Source: Gemmatimonadota bacterium (GTDB lineage Bacteria; Gemmatimonadota; Gemmatimonadetes; Longimicrobiales; RSA9). Taken from it: DNA of 64,000 nucleotides. Under the pieces are notes generated by a model. The model worked only from the letters and a program-made list of their open reading frames with translations. It made no database searches and was not told where the DNA came from. The position numbers and the translations under genes were made by a program. This document shows, piece after piece, positions 7,825 through 15,672 of this stretch. How positions within the stretch are numbered: position 1 is the first letter of the stretch; each line of letters starts with the position of its first letter. The DNA is taken from the NCBI GenBank assembly GCA_007126035.1, contig SLCC01000015.1, positions 1-64,000 of the forward strand, read 5' to 3'.

Positions 7825-10625
7825 TTCACCCTCACAATGCCCAGGCCCAGGTTGGGCGCCGCGGTTCCGCCTGCCGGACTGAGCAGCTCGAGGAGCTGTC
7901 GTTGCCCGGCTGGGCCGGTGAGCTGGAAGAAGGTCGCGGTGCCGCCCTGTATCCTGTCCACGGCCGTGTCGAAGTTGCCGAAGGCCTGCTCCCTGGCGGA
8001 GAGTGGCCAGGGTACCGGGTAGATATCCGCCAGGCCGGTGCCCTGATGATCTTCGTGGAGCCCACGCATGATGTCGCGGGTGTCCCAGCTGGGGAACTTT
8101 AGCTCGGTGCCCTGTTGAGCACCGCTGGGGTGCTCGTCCATCGCCATGGCCAGGCTGAAATTGCCGAGGATGTCAGGGAACGACCGGTCCGCTCGGGCCG
8201 CCAGGTTCTCCACGCCGGAGGTCGCCGGCTCGTCGACCAGTGCGCGGCTGAAGGCCTGCTCCGACTTCTGCGTGTGGTCCAGCGCCCAGCGGACCAGGAG
8301 CCAGCCGCTGCCGTAGAAGGTCCAGTCCCTCGTCACCGCGGGCCCGAGCGGACTCAGCGTTTCCACATGACGGTAGTACCGGTAGACGGCGCCGAAATGC
8401 TTGTAGACCATGTTGGGCACCGGGTCGCACTGGGGCCAGTTGTCGCCCACCCGCCGCTCGCACCAGATGCTCTGCTGGTAGGTCACGTTGTCGCCCTGGC
8501 CGTAGCCGGAGATCGTCCGGGCGTACAGCTCCTCCGCCAGCCTGGCCGTCGCCTCTTCGAGCCAGATCTCCTCATAGTTGGGAGACGCGGAAAGGCCATC
8601 CTGCCAGAGCCTGAGCTTCACGGCGTAGGAGACGATGTGCTTCACCTCATGGATGATGGTGGCGCGCATGCCCCACGCCCACGCCGCTGCCGTGTCTCCG
8701 TCGTAGCCGCTACCCGCTACGGTGGGGACGCGGCCGTAGAACATGGGTGCCTGGTTGCTCTGCGGGCACTGTGAAACGGGGAACAGGTCTCCGGAGAAGA
8801 CGAAGCCGTTGACGCCCCGTTCGAAGGTGTTCACATGTTCGGAGAACAGCATGTGGACCTTGCCCTTGTTCTCCAGCCACTGGTCGTATGCCTGGGGATC
8901 GCCGAAGTACTCCAGGATGATGGGGTGCATCACCGACTCGTACTCCTGGCCGGTCTCCACCCAACGGCCATCCATCTCTCCGGCCAGCGGCGCGTTCTGG
9001 TCCTCCCAGATGACTGCCTTGTCGCCCACGAACGTGGCCCGGGCAGTGACGGTCTTGAAGTTGTTGCAGAGGTCGCCGTTGCTGTCCAGGTCCGGTATCC
9101 GGAACGTCTTGGTGGCGCCCACGTTGACGGCGGCCGTCTCCCTGGCCTGGACGTCCGGCTGGACCGGTCGGCTGCGCCCGGTGCGGAGCGCCAGCTCGCG
9201 AAGGAGGCGGGCGTTCTCGCCCAGCAGCCAGTGGTGAAGCTCGGCGGCGTGATCGTGCTCGATGGACGGCGCCGGGACCCGGACCTGTTCCTGGAGGCGT
9301 GGCAGGGCCAGCGCGGCCTGGGCATCAGGCGCCGTGCCACTGAGCATGAAGCCGCTCCTGGCGGTGGGCACGTCGCTCGTGTTGAAGACGCTCAGCATGT
9401 ATTCGCCGCCCTCGGGCAGCTCGTTGCAGGCCACCTCGTCGCCGTGCAGCGTGATCGATTCGCCCACCGCCAGCCCCCGTTGCCGGGCGCCGGAAATGGG
9501 GTGCTGGGCGAAAGCGGCCAACTCGTCCACGGTCACCACCACCGCCCGATCCGTCGTGGGGCTGCAGGGAACGCCGGTGGTCGGAACCACGACCCGCAAC
9601 TCGGTGGTGGTCGCGCCGACGACCCGGGCCTCGCGCCCGTCCACGGCCACGTGGTTCTCCGCCGCGGTCCCGGAGAAATCGCTGCCGATGATGATCGCCG
9701 TGTCACCGGGCGCCAGCGCCGCGGGTATGATCTCCGCAATGAGCGGCCTCGTACCGGGGCGAACCTTCACTTCGAGCTCGGCAGTGTGGTTCTCGGCATG
9801 GGCGCTGATGGTGGTGGTCCCCTCCTCCTTGCCGGTGACCCGGCCCTCCTGGTCCACTGTGGCCACCGTAGCGCTCGAGCTGGACCAGGTGGCGGTGAGC
9901 GTGTCGGTCAGCGGCGTCCCCCGGGCGTCGATACCGCGGGCCACCAGCTGCACCGTCTCGTCCAGCACCACGGCAGACAGCTCCGGCTCGATCCGTATGC
10001 CGGTCAGTTCCGGGTCCACCACCACGTTGGTGCTGCCAGACGCCGTTCCGGCCTGCGCCGTGATGACCGTTGTGCCGCGGGCCCGGGCCACGACCACGCC
10101 GGCCCTGACCCGAGCCACGTCCGGATCCGTGTACAGCCAGCTCACGGTGGGGAAGGAGACCTGGTTGCCATAATCATCGGCGCCGTTGACGCTGAGGGCG
10201 GCGGAATCTCCCACCGCCCGGAGGGTGATGGAAGCCGGCTCGAGCACGAGCTGGCTGAGCGGCCCGGGCTCCACCGTAACGCCACCCTGGGCCTGGATCC
10301 CGTCGACGCGAGCCTCAATCGTCTGGTCCCCGGCCTCCGTGCCGACCGTCCAGTCGGTCCGCACGATACCGCTTTCGTTCGTCGTACCGGTGGGCGCAGA
10401 GACGCTGCCCTGTCCGGGCAGCCACTCCACGGTCACATCCCGCACCGGCTGTCCATCGCGATCCCGGACGGTCGCGCTGATCCGCTCGATCGTCTGTCCC
10501 ACCTCGATGGTCTCGGGCAGGTCCGACATGACGATCTGGGCGGGCGTCGGAACGGCTGGGCCCGACGAGTCACAGGCGGTCAGCGCCGCCAGCGCGACCA
10601 GGATCACCACGTGAATGGCTCGCAT
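7821..10625 (-). CDS. Big/IPT-domain lipoprotein with HExxH metallopeptidase-like domain
   Basis: The product is about 934 residues, starting at MRAIHVV, which opens a signal peptide with lipobox LTAC. Residues of about 30-310 contain several Ig-like Big repeats (ISATVRDRDGQPVRDVTVEWLPG; VARVRAGVVVARARGTTVITAQAG; VATVDQEGRVTGKEEGTTTISA). An IPT/TIG-like repeat follows (IIPAALAPGDTAIIIGSDFSG). Near residue 658 is HEVKHIVSY, followed about 30 residues later by EEIWLEEATARLAEE, the HExxH plus downstream Glu arrangement of gluzincins. It recalls the M30/hyicolysin-like group. Substrate unknown. The architecture suggests a surface-anchored protease with an Ig stalk. Confidence 0.85.
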   Translation of the reverse strand: MRAIHVVILVALAALTACDSSGPAVPTPAQIVMSDLPETIEVGQTIERISATVRDRDGQPVRDVTVEWLPGQGSVSAPTGTTNESGIVRTDWTVGTEAGDQTIEARVDGIQAQGGVTVEPGPLSQLVLEPASITLRAVGDSAALSVNGADDYGNQVSFPTVSWLYTDPDVARVRAGVVVARARGTTVITAQAGTASGSTNVVVDPELTGIRIEPELSAVVLDETVQLVARGIDARGTPLTDTLTATWSSSSATVATVDQEGRVTGKEEGTTTISAHAENHTAELEVKVRPGTRPLIAEIIPAALAPGDTAIIIGSDFSGTAAENHVAVDGREARVVGATTTELRVVVPTTGVPCSPTTDRAVVVTVDELAAFAQHPISGARQRGLAVGESITLHGDEVACNELPEGGEYMLSVFNTSDVPTARSGFMLSGTAPDAQAALALPRLQEQVRVPAPSIEHDHAAELHHWLLGENARLLRELALRTGRSRPVQPDVQARETAAVNVGATKTFRIPDLDSNGDLCNNFKTVTARATFVGDKAVIWEDQNAPLAGEMDGRWVETGQEYESVMHPIILEYFGDPQAYDQWLENKGKVHMLFSEHVNTFERGVNGFVFSGDLFPVSQCPQSNQAPMFYGRVPTVAGSGYDGDTAAAWAWGMRATIIHEVKHIVSYAVKLRLWQDGLSASPNYEEIWLEEATARLAEELYARTISGYGQGDNVTYQQSIWCERRVGDNWPQCDPVPNMVYKHFGAVYRYYRHVETLSPLGPAVTRDWTFYGSGWLLVRWALDHTQKSEQAFSRALVDEPATSGVENLAARADRSFPDILGNFSLAMAMDEHPSGAQQGTELKFPSWDTRDIMRGLHEDHQGTGLADIYPVPWPLSAREQAFGNFDTAVDRIQGGTATFFQLTGPAGQRQLLELLSPAGGTAAPNLGLGIVRVK

Positions 10626-10790
10626 CACGATGTCCACAGCGAGGGTGAGGGTGTTCCACCGCAGGATTGCAGAAATGGATACCACCAAATCAACATATCA
10701 TGGACCCCCAACGTACGGGTAGAGAGAACCCACCGGCTACACTGAGTCTATGGTTTGGCGTTCGCTATTGTTCCCGTTATTCTTTCGCGC

Positions 10791-13184
10791 ATGACTGAGC
10801 CACGACAGACGCAGCAGCAGGATTTCCTCCGGGCCATCGTGGCGGATGACCTTCGCACGGGACGCCACAGCTCGGTTGTCACCCGCTTCCCGCCGGAGCC
10901 CAACGGCTACCTGCACATCGGCCATGCCACATCGGTGGTGCTGAACTTCGGCGTCGCCGCCGAGCACGGCGGGCGGTGCCACCTCCGGTTCGATGATACG
11001 AACCCGGAGACGGAAGAGCAGAAGTACGTCGACTCCATCATCGACACCGTGGCCTGGCTCGGCTACGACTGGGGCGAGCATCTCTACTTCGCGTCGGACT
11101 ATTTCGAGGCCATGTACAACTTCGCCGAGCACCTGATAGGGGAGGCGAAGGCGTACGTGGACTCGTCGAGCGAGGAGGAGATCCGGGAGCACCGGGGCAC
11201 GGTCACGCGGCCGGGTCGCCCGAGCCCGTATCGGGACCGTTCTATCGGGGAGAACCTGGACCTGTTCAGGCGGATGCGGGCCGGTGAGTTCCCCGACGGC
11301 GCCCACGTGCTCCGTGCCCGTATCGACCTGGCGGCGAAGAACATGCTCCTCCGGGACCCGGTCCTCTACCGGATCCGCCACGCTGCCCATTATCGCACCG
11401 GCGACGACTGGTGCATCTATCCGCTGTACGACTACGCCCATCCCATCGAGGACGCCCTGGAGTGCATCACCCACTCGTTCTGCACCCTGGAGTTCGAGAA
11501 CAACCGGGCGCTCTACGACTGGGTGGTGGACAACATCCCGCGCGGCGAGCCGCCCTTCGGCATCCCGCCAGAGTCCCGGCCCCGCCAGTACGAGTTCGCC
11601 AGGCGTAACTTCGAGTACACCGTCGTCAGCAAGCGGAAGCTCCTGGAGCTGGTGAACGGTGGCTACGTGAGCGGCTGGGATGATCCGCGGATGCCGACCC
11701 TGGCCGGGCTGCGCCGGCGAGGATATACGCCGGAGTCGGTCCGCTCCTTCTGCCAGCTGATCGGTGTGGGCAAGGCGGAGAACCGGGCCGACATCGGTGT
11801 CCTGGAGTACGCGATCCGAAATGACCTGAACCGGAAGGCCCCGCGGGTCATGTGCGTGCTGCGCCCCTTGAAGGTGGTGATCACCAACTATCCCGAAGGC
11901 GAGACCGAGGAGTTCGACGCGCCGCTCTATCCCCACGACGTGCCAAAGGAGGGTGATCGGCCGGTGCCATTCACCAGGACTCTATTCGTCGACCGGGACG
12001 ACTTCATGGAGGAGCCGCCCGCCGGGTTCCACCGGCTGAGCCCGGGCTCGGAGGTCCGCCTCCGCTACGCCTATGTCATCCGGTGCGACGAGGTGGTGAA
12101 GGACGACCAGGGCCACGTGGTCGAGCTGCGGTGCAGCTACTACCCGGAAACGAAGGGCGGCAAGTCGCCTGAGGGCCGACGGATCAGGGGCACGATCCAC
12201 TGGGTGTCGGCGGAGCACGCCGCGCCGTGCCAGGTCCGGCTCTACGACCGCCTCTTCTCCGTCCCGGACCCCGAGGGCGGGGACGAAGACTTCAAGGCGT
12301 ACCTCAATCCCGACTCCCTGGTGCTGGTGGAGGATGCGCTCGTGGAGCCCAGTGTGGCGACCGACGCACCGGGCAGCCACTACCAGTTCGAGCGGGTGGG
12401 CTACTTCTTCAGCGATCCGGTCGACTCCAGCCCGGGCCGGCCCGTCTACAACCGCACCGTAACCCTCCGTGACACCTGGGCGAAGGTGACCGCGCGGTCG
12501 GCCACTGGCCAGCCGGGCGTGGGCGACGTCGTGGCAGGGGCGGGGGCCACGGCGCCGGACTCGCCGCGGTCCCGCCGGGCAGCGGTGGGCGCTCGGGAGA
12601 AGAAGGGCCCCGGACCGGCAGGCGAGCCGGTGGAGCCGTCGCGGTCCCCGGAGCTGGAGGCGCGGCGTCGCCGGTACAGCGATGAACTGGGGCTTGGCGA
12701 GCAGGAGGCGGAGATCCTGACGCGGGAGCGGGCTACCGCAGACCTCCTCGATGCCGCCATCGCCGGTGCCGTGGCCAGCCCGCCGGCTATCGCGAACTGG
12801 ATGATCCATGAGCTGCCCAGGGCCATGGGTGAGCGGACCATCGAGAACCTGCCATTCGGCGGGAGCGATTTGAGCGAGTTGGTGGGTCTCGTCGAGTCCG
12901 GCACCGTCTCCAGTAGCGCCGCCAGGGAGGTGCTGGCGGAGATGGTGGAGACGGGTGCTCCTCCCCGGGAGGTGGTCCAGCGCCGTGGTCTCGAGCAGTT
13001 GAGCGACCGGGGCCAGCTGTCGGAGCTGGTCGACCAGGTCATTGCCGCTCACCCGGACAAGGTCAAGGAGTACAAAGCGGGTAAGACCGGGCTGCTGGGA
13101 TTCTTCGTGGGCCAGGTCATGCGACGCACGGGTGGCAAGGCCAACCCGGAACTGACAAAGGAGTTGTTGGTGCAGCGGCTGTGA
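10791..13184 (+). CDS. glnS: Glutaminyl-tRNA synthetase with C-terminal YqeY/GatB-type tail
   Basis: The enzyme charges tRNA-Gln with glutamine in the cytoplasm. The 797-residue product has the class I signatures PEPNGYLHIGHA (HIGH, near residue 35) and VVSKRKL (KMSKS-type, near 285). The anticodon-binding beta barrels run to about residue 570. A low-complexity Ala/Gly/Pro/Arg linker then leads to about 180 residues of GatB/YqeY-type helical domain (PPAIANWMIHELPRAM, VSSSAAREVLAEM, GKTGLLGFFVGQVMRRTGGKANPELTKELL). That tail is known from Deinococcus GlnRS, where it aids tRNA binding. E. coli GlnRS, at about 550 residues, lacks it. The ATG at 10791 is chosen because the protein starts there in the family; an upstream ATG at 10755 is unlikely. 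Confidence 0.96.
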   Translation: MTEPRQTQQQDFLRAIVADDLRTGRHSSVVTRFPPEPNGYLHIGHATSVVLNFGVAAEHGGRCHLRFDDTNPETEEQKYVDSIIDTVAWLGYDWGEHLYFASDYFEAMYNFAEHLIGEAKAYVDSSSEEEIREHRGTVTRPGRPSPYRDRSIGENLDLFRRMRAGEFPDGAHVLRARIDLAAKNMLLRDPVLYRIRHAAHYRTGDDWCIYPLYDYAHPIEDALECITHSFCTLEFENNRALYDWVVDNIPRGEPPFGIPPESRPRQYEFARRNFEYTVVSKRKLLELVNGGYVSGWDDPRMPTLAGLRRRGYTPESVRSFCQLIGVGKAENRADIGVLEYAIRNDLNRKAPRVMCVLRPLKVVITNYPEGETEEFDAPLYPHDVPKEGDRPVPFTRTLFVDRDDFMEEPPAGFHRLSPGSEVRLRYAYVIRCDEVVKDDQGHVVELRCSYYPETKGGKSPEGRRIRGTIHWVSAEHAAPCQVRLYDRLFSVPDPEGGDEDFKAYLNPDSLVLVEDALVEPSVATDAPGSHYQFERVGYFFSDPVDSSPGRPVYNRTVTLRDTWAKVTARSATGQPGVGDVVAGAGATAPDSPRSRRAAVGAREKKGPGPAGEPVEPSRSPELEARRRRYSDELGLGEQEAEILTRERATADLLDAAIAGAVASPPAIANWMIHELPRAMGERTIENLPFGGSDLSELVGLVESGTVSSSAAREVLAEMVETGAPPREVVQRRGLEQLSDRGQLSELVDQVIAAHPDKVKEYKAGKTGLLGFFVGQVMRRTGGKANPELTKELLVQRL

Positions 13185-13213
13185 GTGCCACGGGACTGCC
13201 CGCCGGACCGTGT

Positions 13214-13250
13214 GTGGCAGCCGCGTGCGCCCTCTTCACGCGGCTACCAC
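13214..13250 (+). terminator. Hairpin terminator after glnS
   Basis: An inverted repeat about 30 bp after the glnS stop has arms GTGGCAGCCGCGTG and CACGCGGCTACCAC, 13 of 14 positions paired, around a 9-nt loop. No T-run follows, so it may act as a weak or Rho-assisted terminator. Confidence 0.5.
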
Positions 13251-13316
13251 GGCCCCGTTGAAGCTAATGGCGCGCATCCACGCTCTCGGTGCTCACCGGA
13301 CTTCAGAATCGGTCCA

Positions 13317-13421
13317 CTAGGCCGCCGCCACGGGCAGTGAACGCAGCTTGGCCGCCAACTCGCTGGGGGTGAAGGGTTTCGCCAGGAAGTCCGTGTTGCG
13401 ACCCGGCTCCAGCCCCCTTCC
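13317..13421 (-). pseudogene. Remnant of a response-regulator receiver domain (C-terminal end)
   Basis: One minus-strand frame reads EPGRNTDFLAKPFTPSEL, then AAKLRSLPVAAA and a TAG stop at 13317-13319. This is the end of a receiver domain: the FLAKPF motif carries the conserved Lys of beta strand 5, followed by helix 5. Upstream of the fragment the frame loses similarity, and the conserved phospho-Asp region is absent. No start codon with a ribosome site is near. It appears to be the stub of a lost two-component or hybrid-kinase gene between glnS and the M28 peptidase gene. The coding resemblance is strong but short. Confidence 0.5.
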
Positions 13422-13521
13422 CGTCCAGCGCCCCGAACAGGCAGGCGCGGGAGTTTTCGTCACCACCACATAACACGTTAGGTTGTGACGGGTCGGCAGC
13501 TACCCTGAACCGGAGCCAGCG

Positions 13522-15606
13522 ATGAGATTGACGAATAGTCGTGGTCGCGTTCGCCTGCGCATGGTCGCCCCAGCAGTCGTTGTCTTCCTGGGGAGCACCA
13601 TGTCCGTCCTGGATGCCCAGGTCCCGCCCCTCTTGCCCGAGCCCGTGGTGGCTGCCCTGGCCGGCGAGGTTTCTGGCGATGTCGTGCTGCGGGCGGTGGA
13701 CGTTATCTCCGAGCACCACCGGATGCGCGGGTCAGCCAGTTACCTGGCGGCGGCGCAGGCGGTGGCGGAGCGCGCCCGGGCCTACGGCCTGGCGGAAGTC
13801 CGGGTGGAGGAGTTCCCCACCGACGGGCGGACCTTCTACGGGACGCAGCGTTCCCGGCCAGCATGGGATGCCACGTTTGCCGAGCTCTGGGAACTGGCTC
13901 CGGACGGCAGGGTCGGCTGGCGCCGCGCGGTCCGTCATGCGAGCTGGGAGGCACTGCCCATCTCCCTGGCTCAGGACAGCCACAGCGGCCGGGCCAGCGC
14001 CGAGCTGGTGGACGTAGGGGCCGGCACCGATCCGGCGGACTACCAGGGTAAGGACGTCCGGGGCAAACTGGTCCTGACATCGTCCCAGCCCGGTGCGGTC
14101 GCGCCGCTGGCAGTGGGTCGCCACGGCGCCGCGGGCATCGTGAGCTGGGCCCAGAACCAGCGGAGCGCGTGGTGGGGCGAGGACACCCGGCTCGTGAGGT
14201 GGGGGCACCTGGAGACGTTCTCGCCGTACCGGACCTTCGCGTTCATGGTCTCGCCGAAGACGGCGGGCGAGTGGCGCGAGCGGCTGGCTGCCGGCGGTAC
14301 GGTAATGCTGGAGGCGGCAGTGGAGGCGGGACAGGCGCCCGGTGCGTACCACATCGTCACCGCCGCCATCCCCGGTGCCGACCCGGCGCTGGCCCACGAG
14401 GAGATCGTCTTCACCTGTCACCTGGATCATCAGCGACCTGGCGCCAATGACAACGCCAGCGGATGCGCCGCGATCCTGGAAGCGGGACGCGCGCTGGTCA
14501 AGTTGGTGGAGGAAGGTCTGATCGAGCCACCGACCAGGACGATCCGGTTCGTCTGGCCACCGGAGATCGAGGGTAGCCTGACAATCCTGGCCGCCCGCCC
14601 CGACTGGGCCCGCCGGGTCAGGGCCGTGGTCCACCTGGACATGGTGGGCGGCGGCCCCGAGACGAAGGCGGTGTTCCATGTGACCCGGGGGCCGGCCAGC
14701 CTGCCCTCCTTCGTCAACGATGTGGCCGAGGCCTTCACTCATTTCGTCAACGAAGAGACGTACCGATTCGCCGCCACCGGCCATGCCGACTACCCGCTGG
14801 TGGCACTCAGCGGCGGCCGCGAGCCGCTCATGGCAAGGTTCGCCGACTTCAGCAGGGGGAGCGACCACGAGATCTATACGGAAGGCTCCTGGCGGATCCC
14901 CGCCGTATACTACAACGATTGGCCGGACCGCTACATCCACACCCAGCGCGACGAGGCGGGCAACCTGGACGCCACCAAGCTCCAGCGGGCCGCCTTCCTC
15001 GGCGCCATCAACGGCTACTTCCTGGCCCGCATGTCCGATGACGACGTGCCAGCGGTCCAGCACGCGGTGGAGGTCGCCCGCCACCGCCGGGCTGCCCAGG
15101 ATCTCCGGCGCGAGACGCAGCTACAGGGCGACGAGGTGGCCAGCTACCGCCGGTTCCGAGCCGACTTCGAGCGCAGGCTCGATGCCTCGATCCAGGAGTT
15201 CCTCCGGCCAGTGGCGCCCACAGCGCCCGCACAGGCGGCGGCTGAGCTGCGGTCCTGGACGGAACGGTTGACGCCGCCGGGTTCCCCCCGGACCGCGACC
15301 ACTCCCGCCGCTGACGTGATCTATCGCCGGAACCCGGCGCTCCAGGGCACCATGACGGCGTTCGGCTACAGCTACATCGACGAGCACCTGGGCGCCCACC
15401 GGGTTGCCGGCCTCCGCCTGCTCCGGTACGGCGGGCTCTGGGGCAGCGGTAGCGAGTACAGCTACGAGGTGCTCAACCTGGTGGATGGGTCCAGGTCCGT
15501 CGGCCAGATCCGGGATGACGTCTCCGCCATCTACGGGCCGGTGCCCATGGGGTTGGTGGCAGAGTACCTGGGCGCGCTGGAGAGCATCGGCGTGGTGGCG
15601 CGGTAG
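13522..15606 (+). CDS. Secreted M28-family zinc aminopeptidase-like protein
   Basis: The product is 694 residues with a basic N-terminus and a hydrophobic signal peptide ending near SVLDAQ. A PA-type insert lies near residues 130-230 (GKDVRGKLVLTSSQPGAV ... HGAAGIVSW). The M28 metal ligands are visible: CHLDHQRPGANDNASG (His and bridging Asp), PPEIEG (Glu), VVHLDMVGGG (Asp), and DRYIHTQRD (last His). These support a two-zinc aminopeptidase or carboxypeptidase acting outside the cytoplasm. The C-terminal 150 residues are a helical extension plus an unassigned region. It lies alone on the plus strand and converges on the S9 peptidase gene across a strong hairpin. Confidence 0.9.
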   Translation: MRLTNSRGRVRLRMVAPAVVVFLGSTMSVLDAQVPPLLPEPVVAALAGEVSGDVVLRAVDVISEHHRMRGSASYLAAAQAVAERARAYGLAEVRVEEFPTDGRTFYGTQRSRPAWDATFAELWELAPDGRVGWRRAVRHASWEALPISLAQDSHSGRASAELVDVGAGTDPADYQGKDVRGKLVLTSSQPGAVAPLAVGRHGAAGIVSWAQNQRSAWWGEDTRLVRWGHLETFSPYRTFAFMVSPKTAGEWRERLAAGGTVMLEAAVEAGQAPGAYHIVTAAIPGADPALAHEEIVFTCHLDHQRPGANDNASGCAAILEAGRALVKLVEEGLIEPPTRTIRFVWPPEIEGSLTILAARPDWARRVRAVVHLDMVGGGPETKAVFHVTRGPASLPSFVNDVAEAFTHFVNEETYRFAATGHADYPLVALSGGREPLMARFADFSRGSDHEIYTEGSWRIPAVYYNDWPDRYIHTQRDEAGNLDATKLQRAAFLGAINGYFLARMSDDDVPAVQHAVEVARHRRAAQDLRRETQLQGDEVASYRRFRADFERRLDASIQEFLRPVAPTAPAQAAAELRSWTERLTPPGSPRTATTPAADVIYRRNPALQGTMTAFGYSYIDEHLGAHRVAGLRLLRYGGLWGSGSEYSYEVLNLVDGSRSVGQIRDDVSAIYGPVPMGLVAEYLGALESIGVVAR

Positions 15607-15611
15607 GGCAC

Positions 15612-15643
15612 CGGCCCCGGCCCGCTGGCGCGGTCCGGGGCCG
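15612..15643. terminator. Bidirectional hairpin terminator
   Basis: Perfect 9-bp arms (CGGCCCCGG / CCGGGGCCG) enclose a GC-rich inner stem between two convergent genes. There is no T-run on either side, but position and strength fit a bidirectional stop. Confidence 0.5.
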
Positions 15644-15672
15644 AGCGGAGCAGCCCTTCCATGATTTCTAGG

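Noticed and set aside
8835..10745. 636-codon plus-strand open frame opposite the Big/IPT lipoprotein
   Set aside because: The composition and lack of motifs mark it as an antisense shadow; the minus strand has clear domains and a signal peptide.
13303..13719. 138-codon minus-strand frame over the glnS-M28 gap
   Set aside because: It runs antisense into the M28 signal peptide and is in a different frame from the receiver remnant; no family similarity seen.
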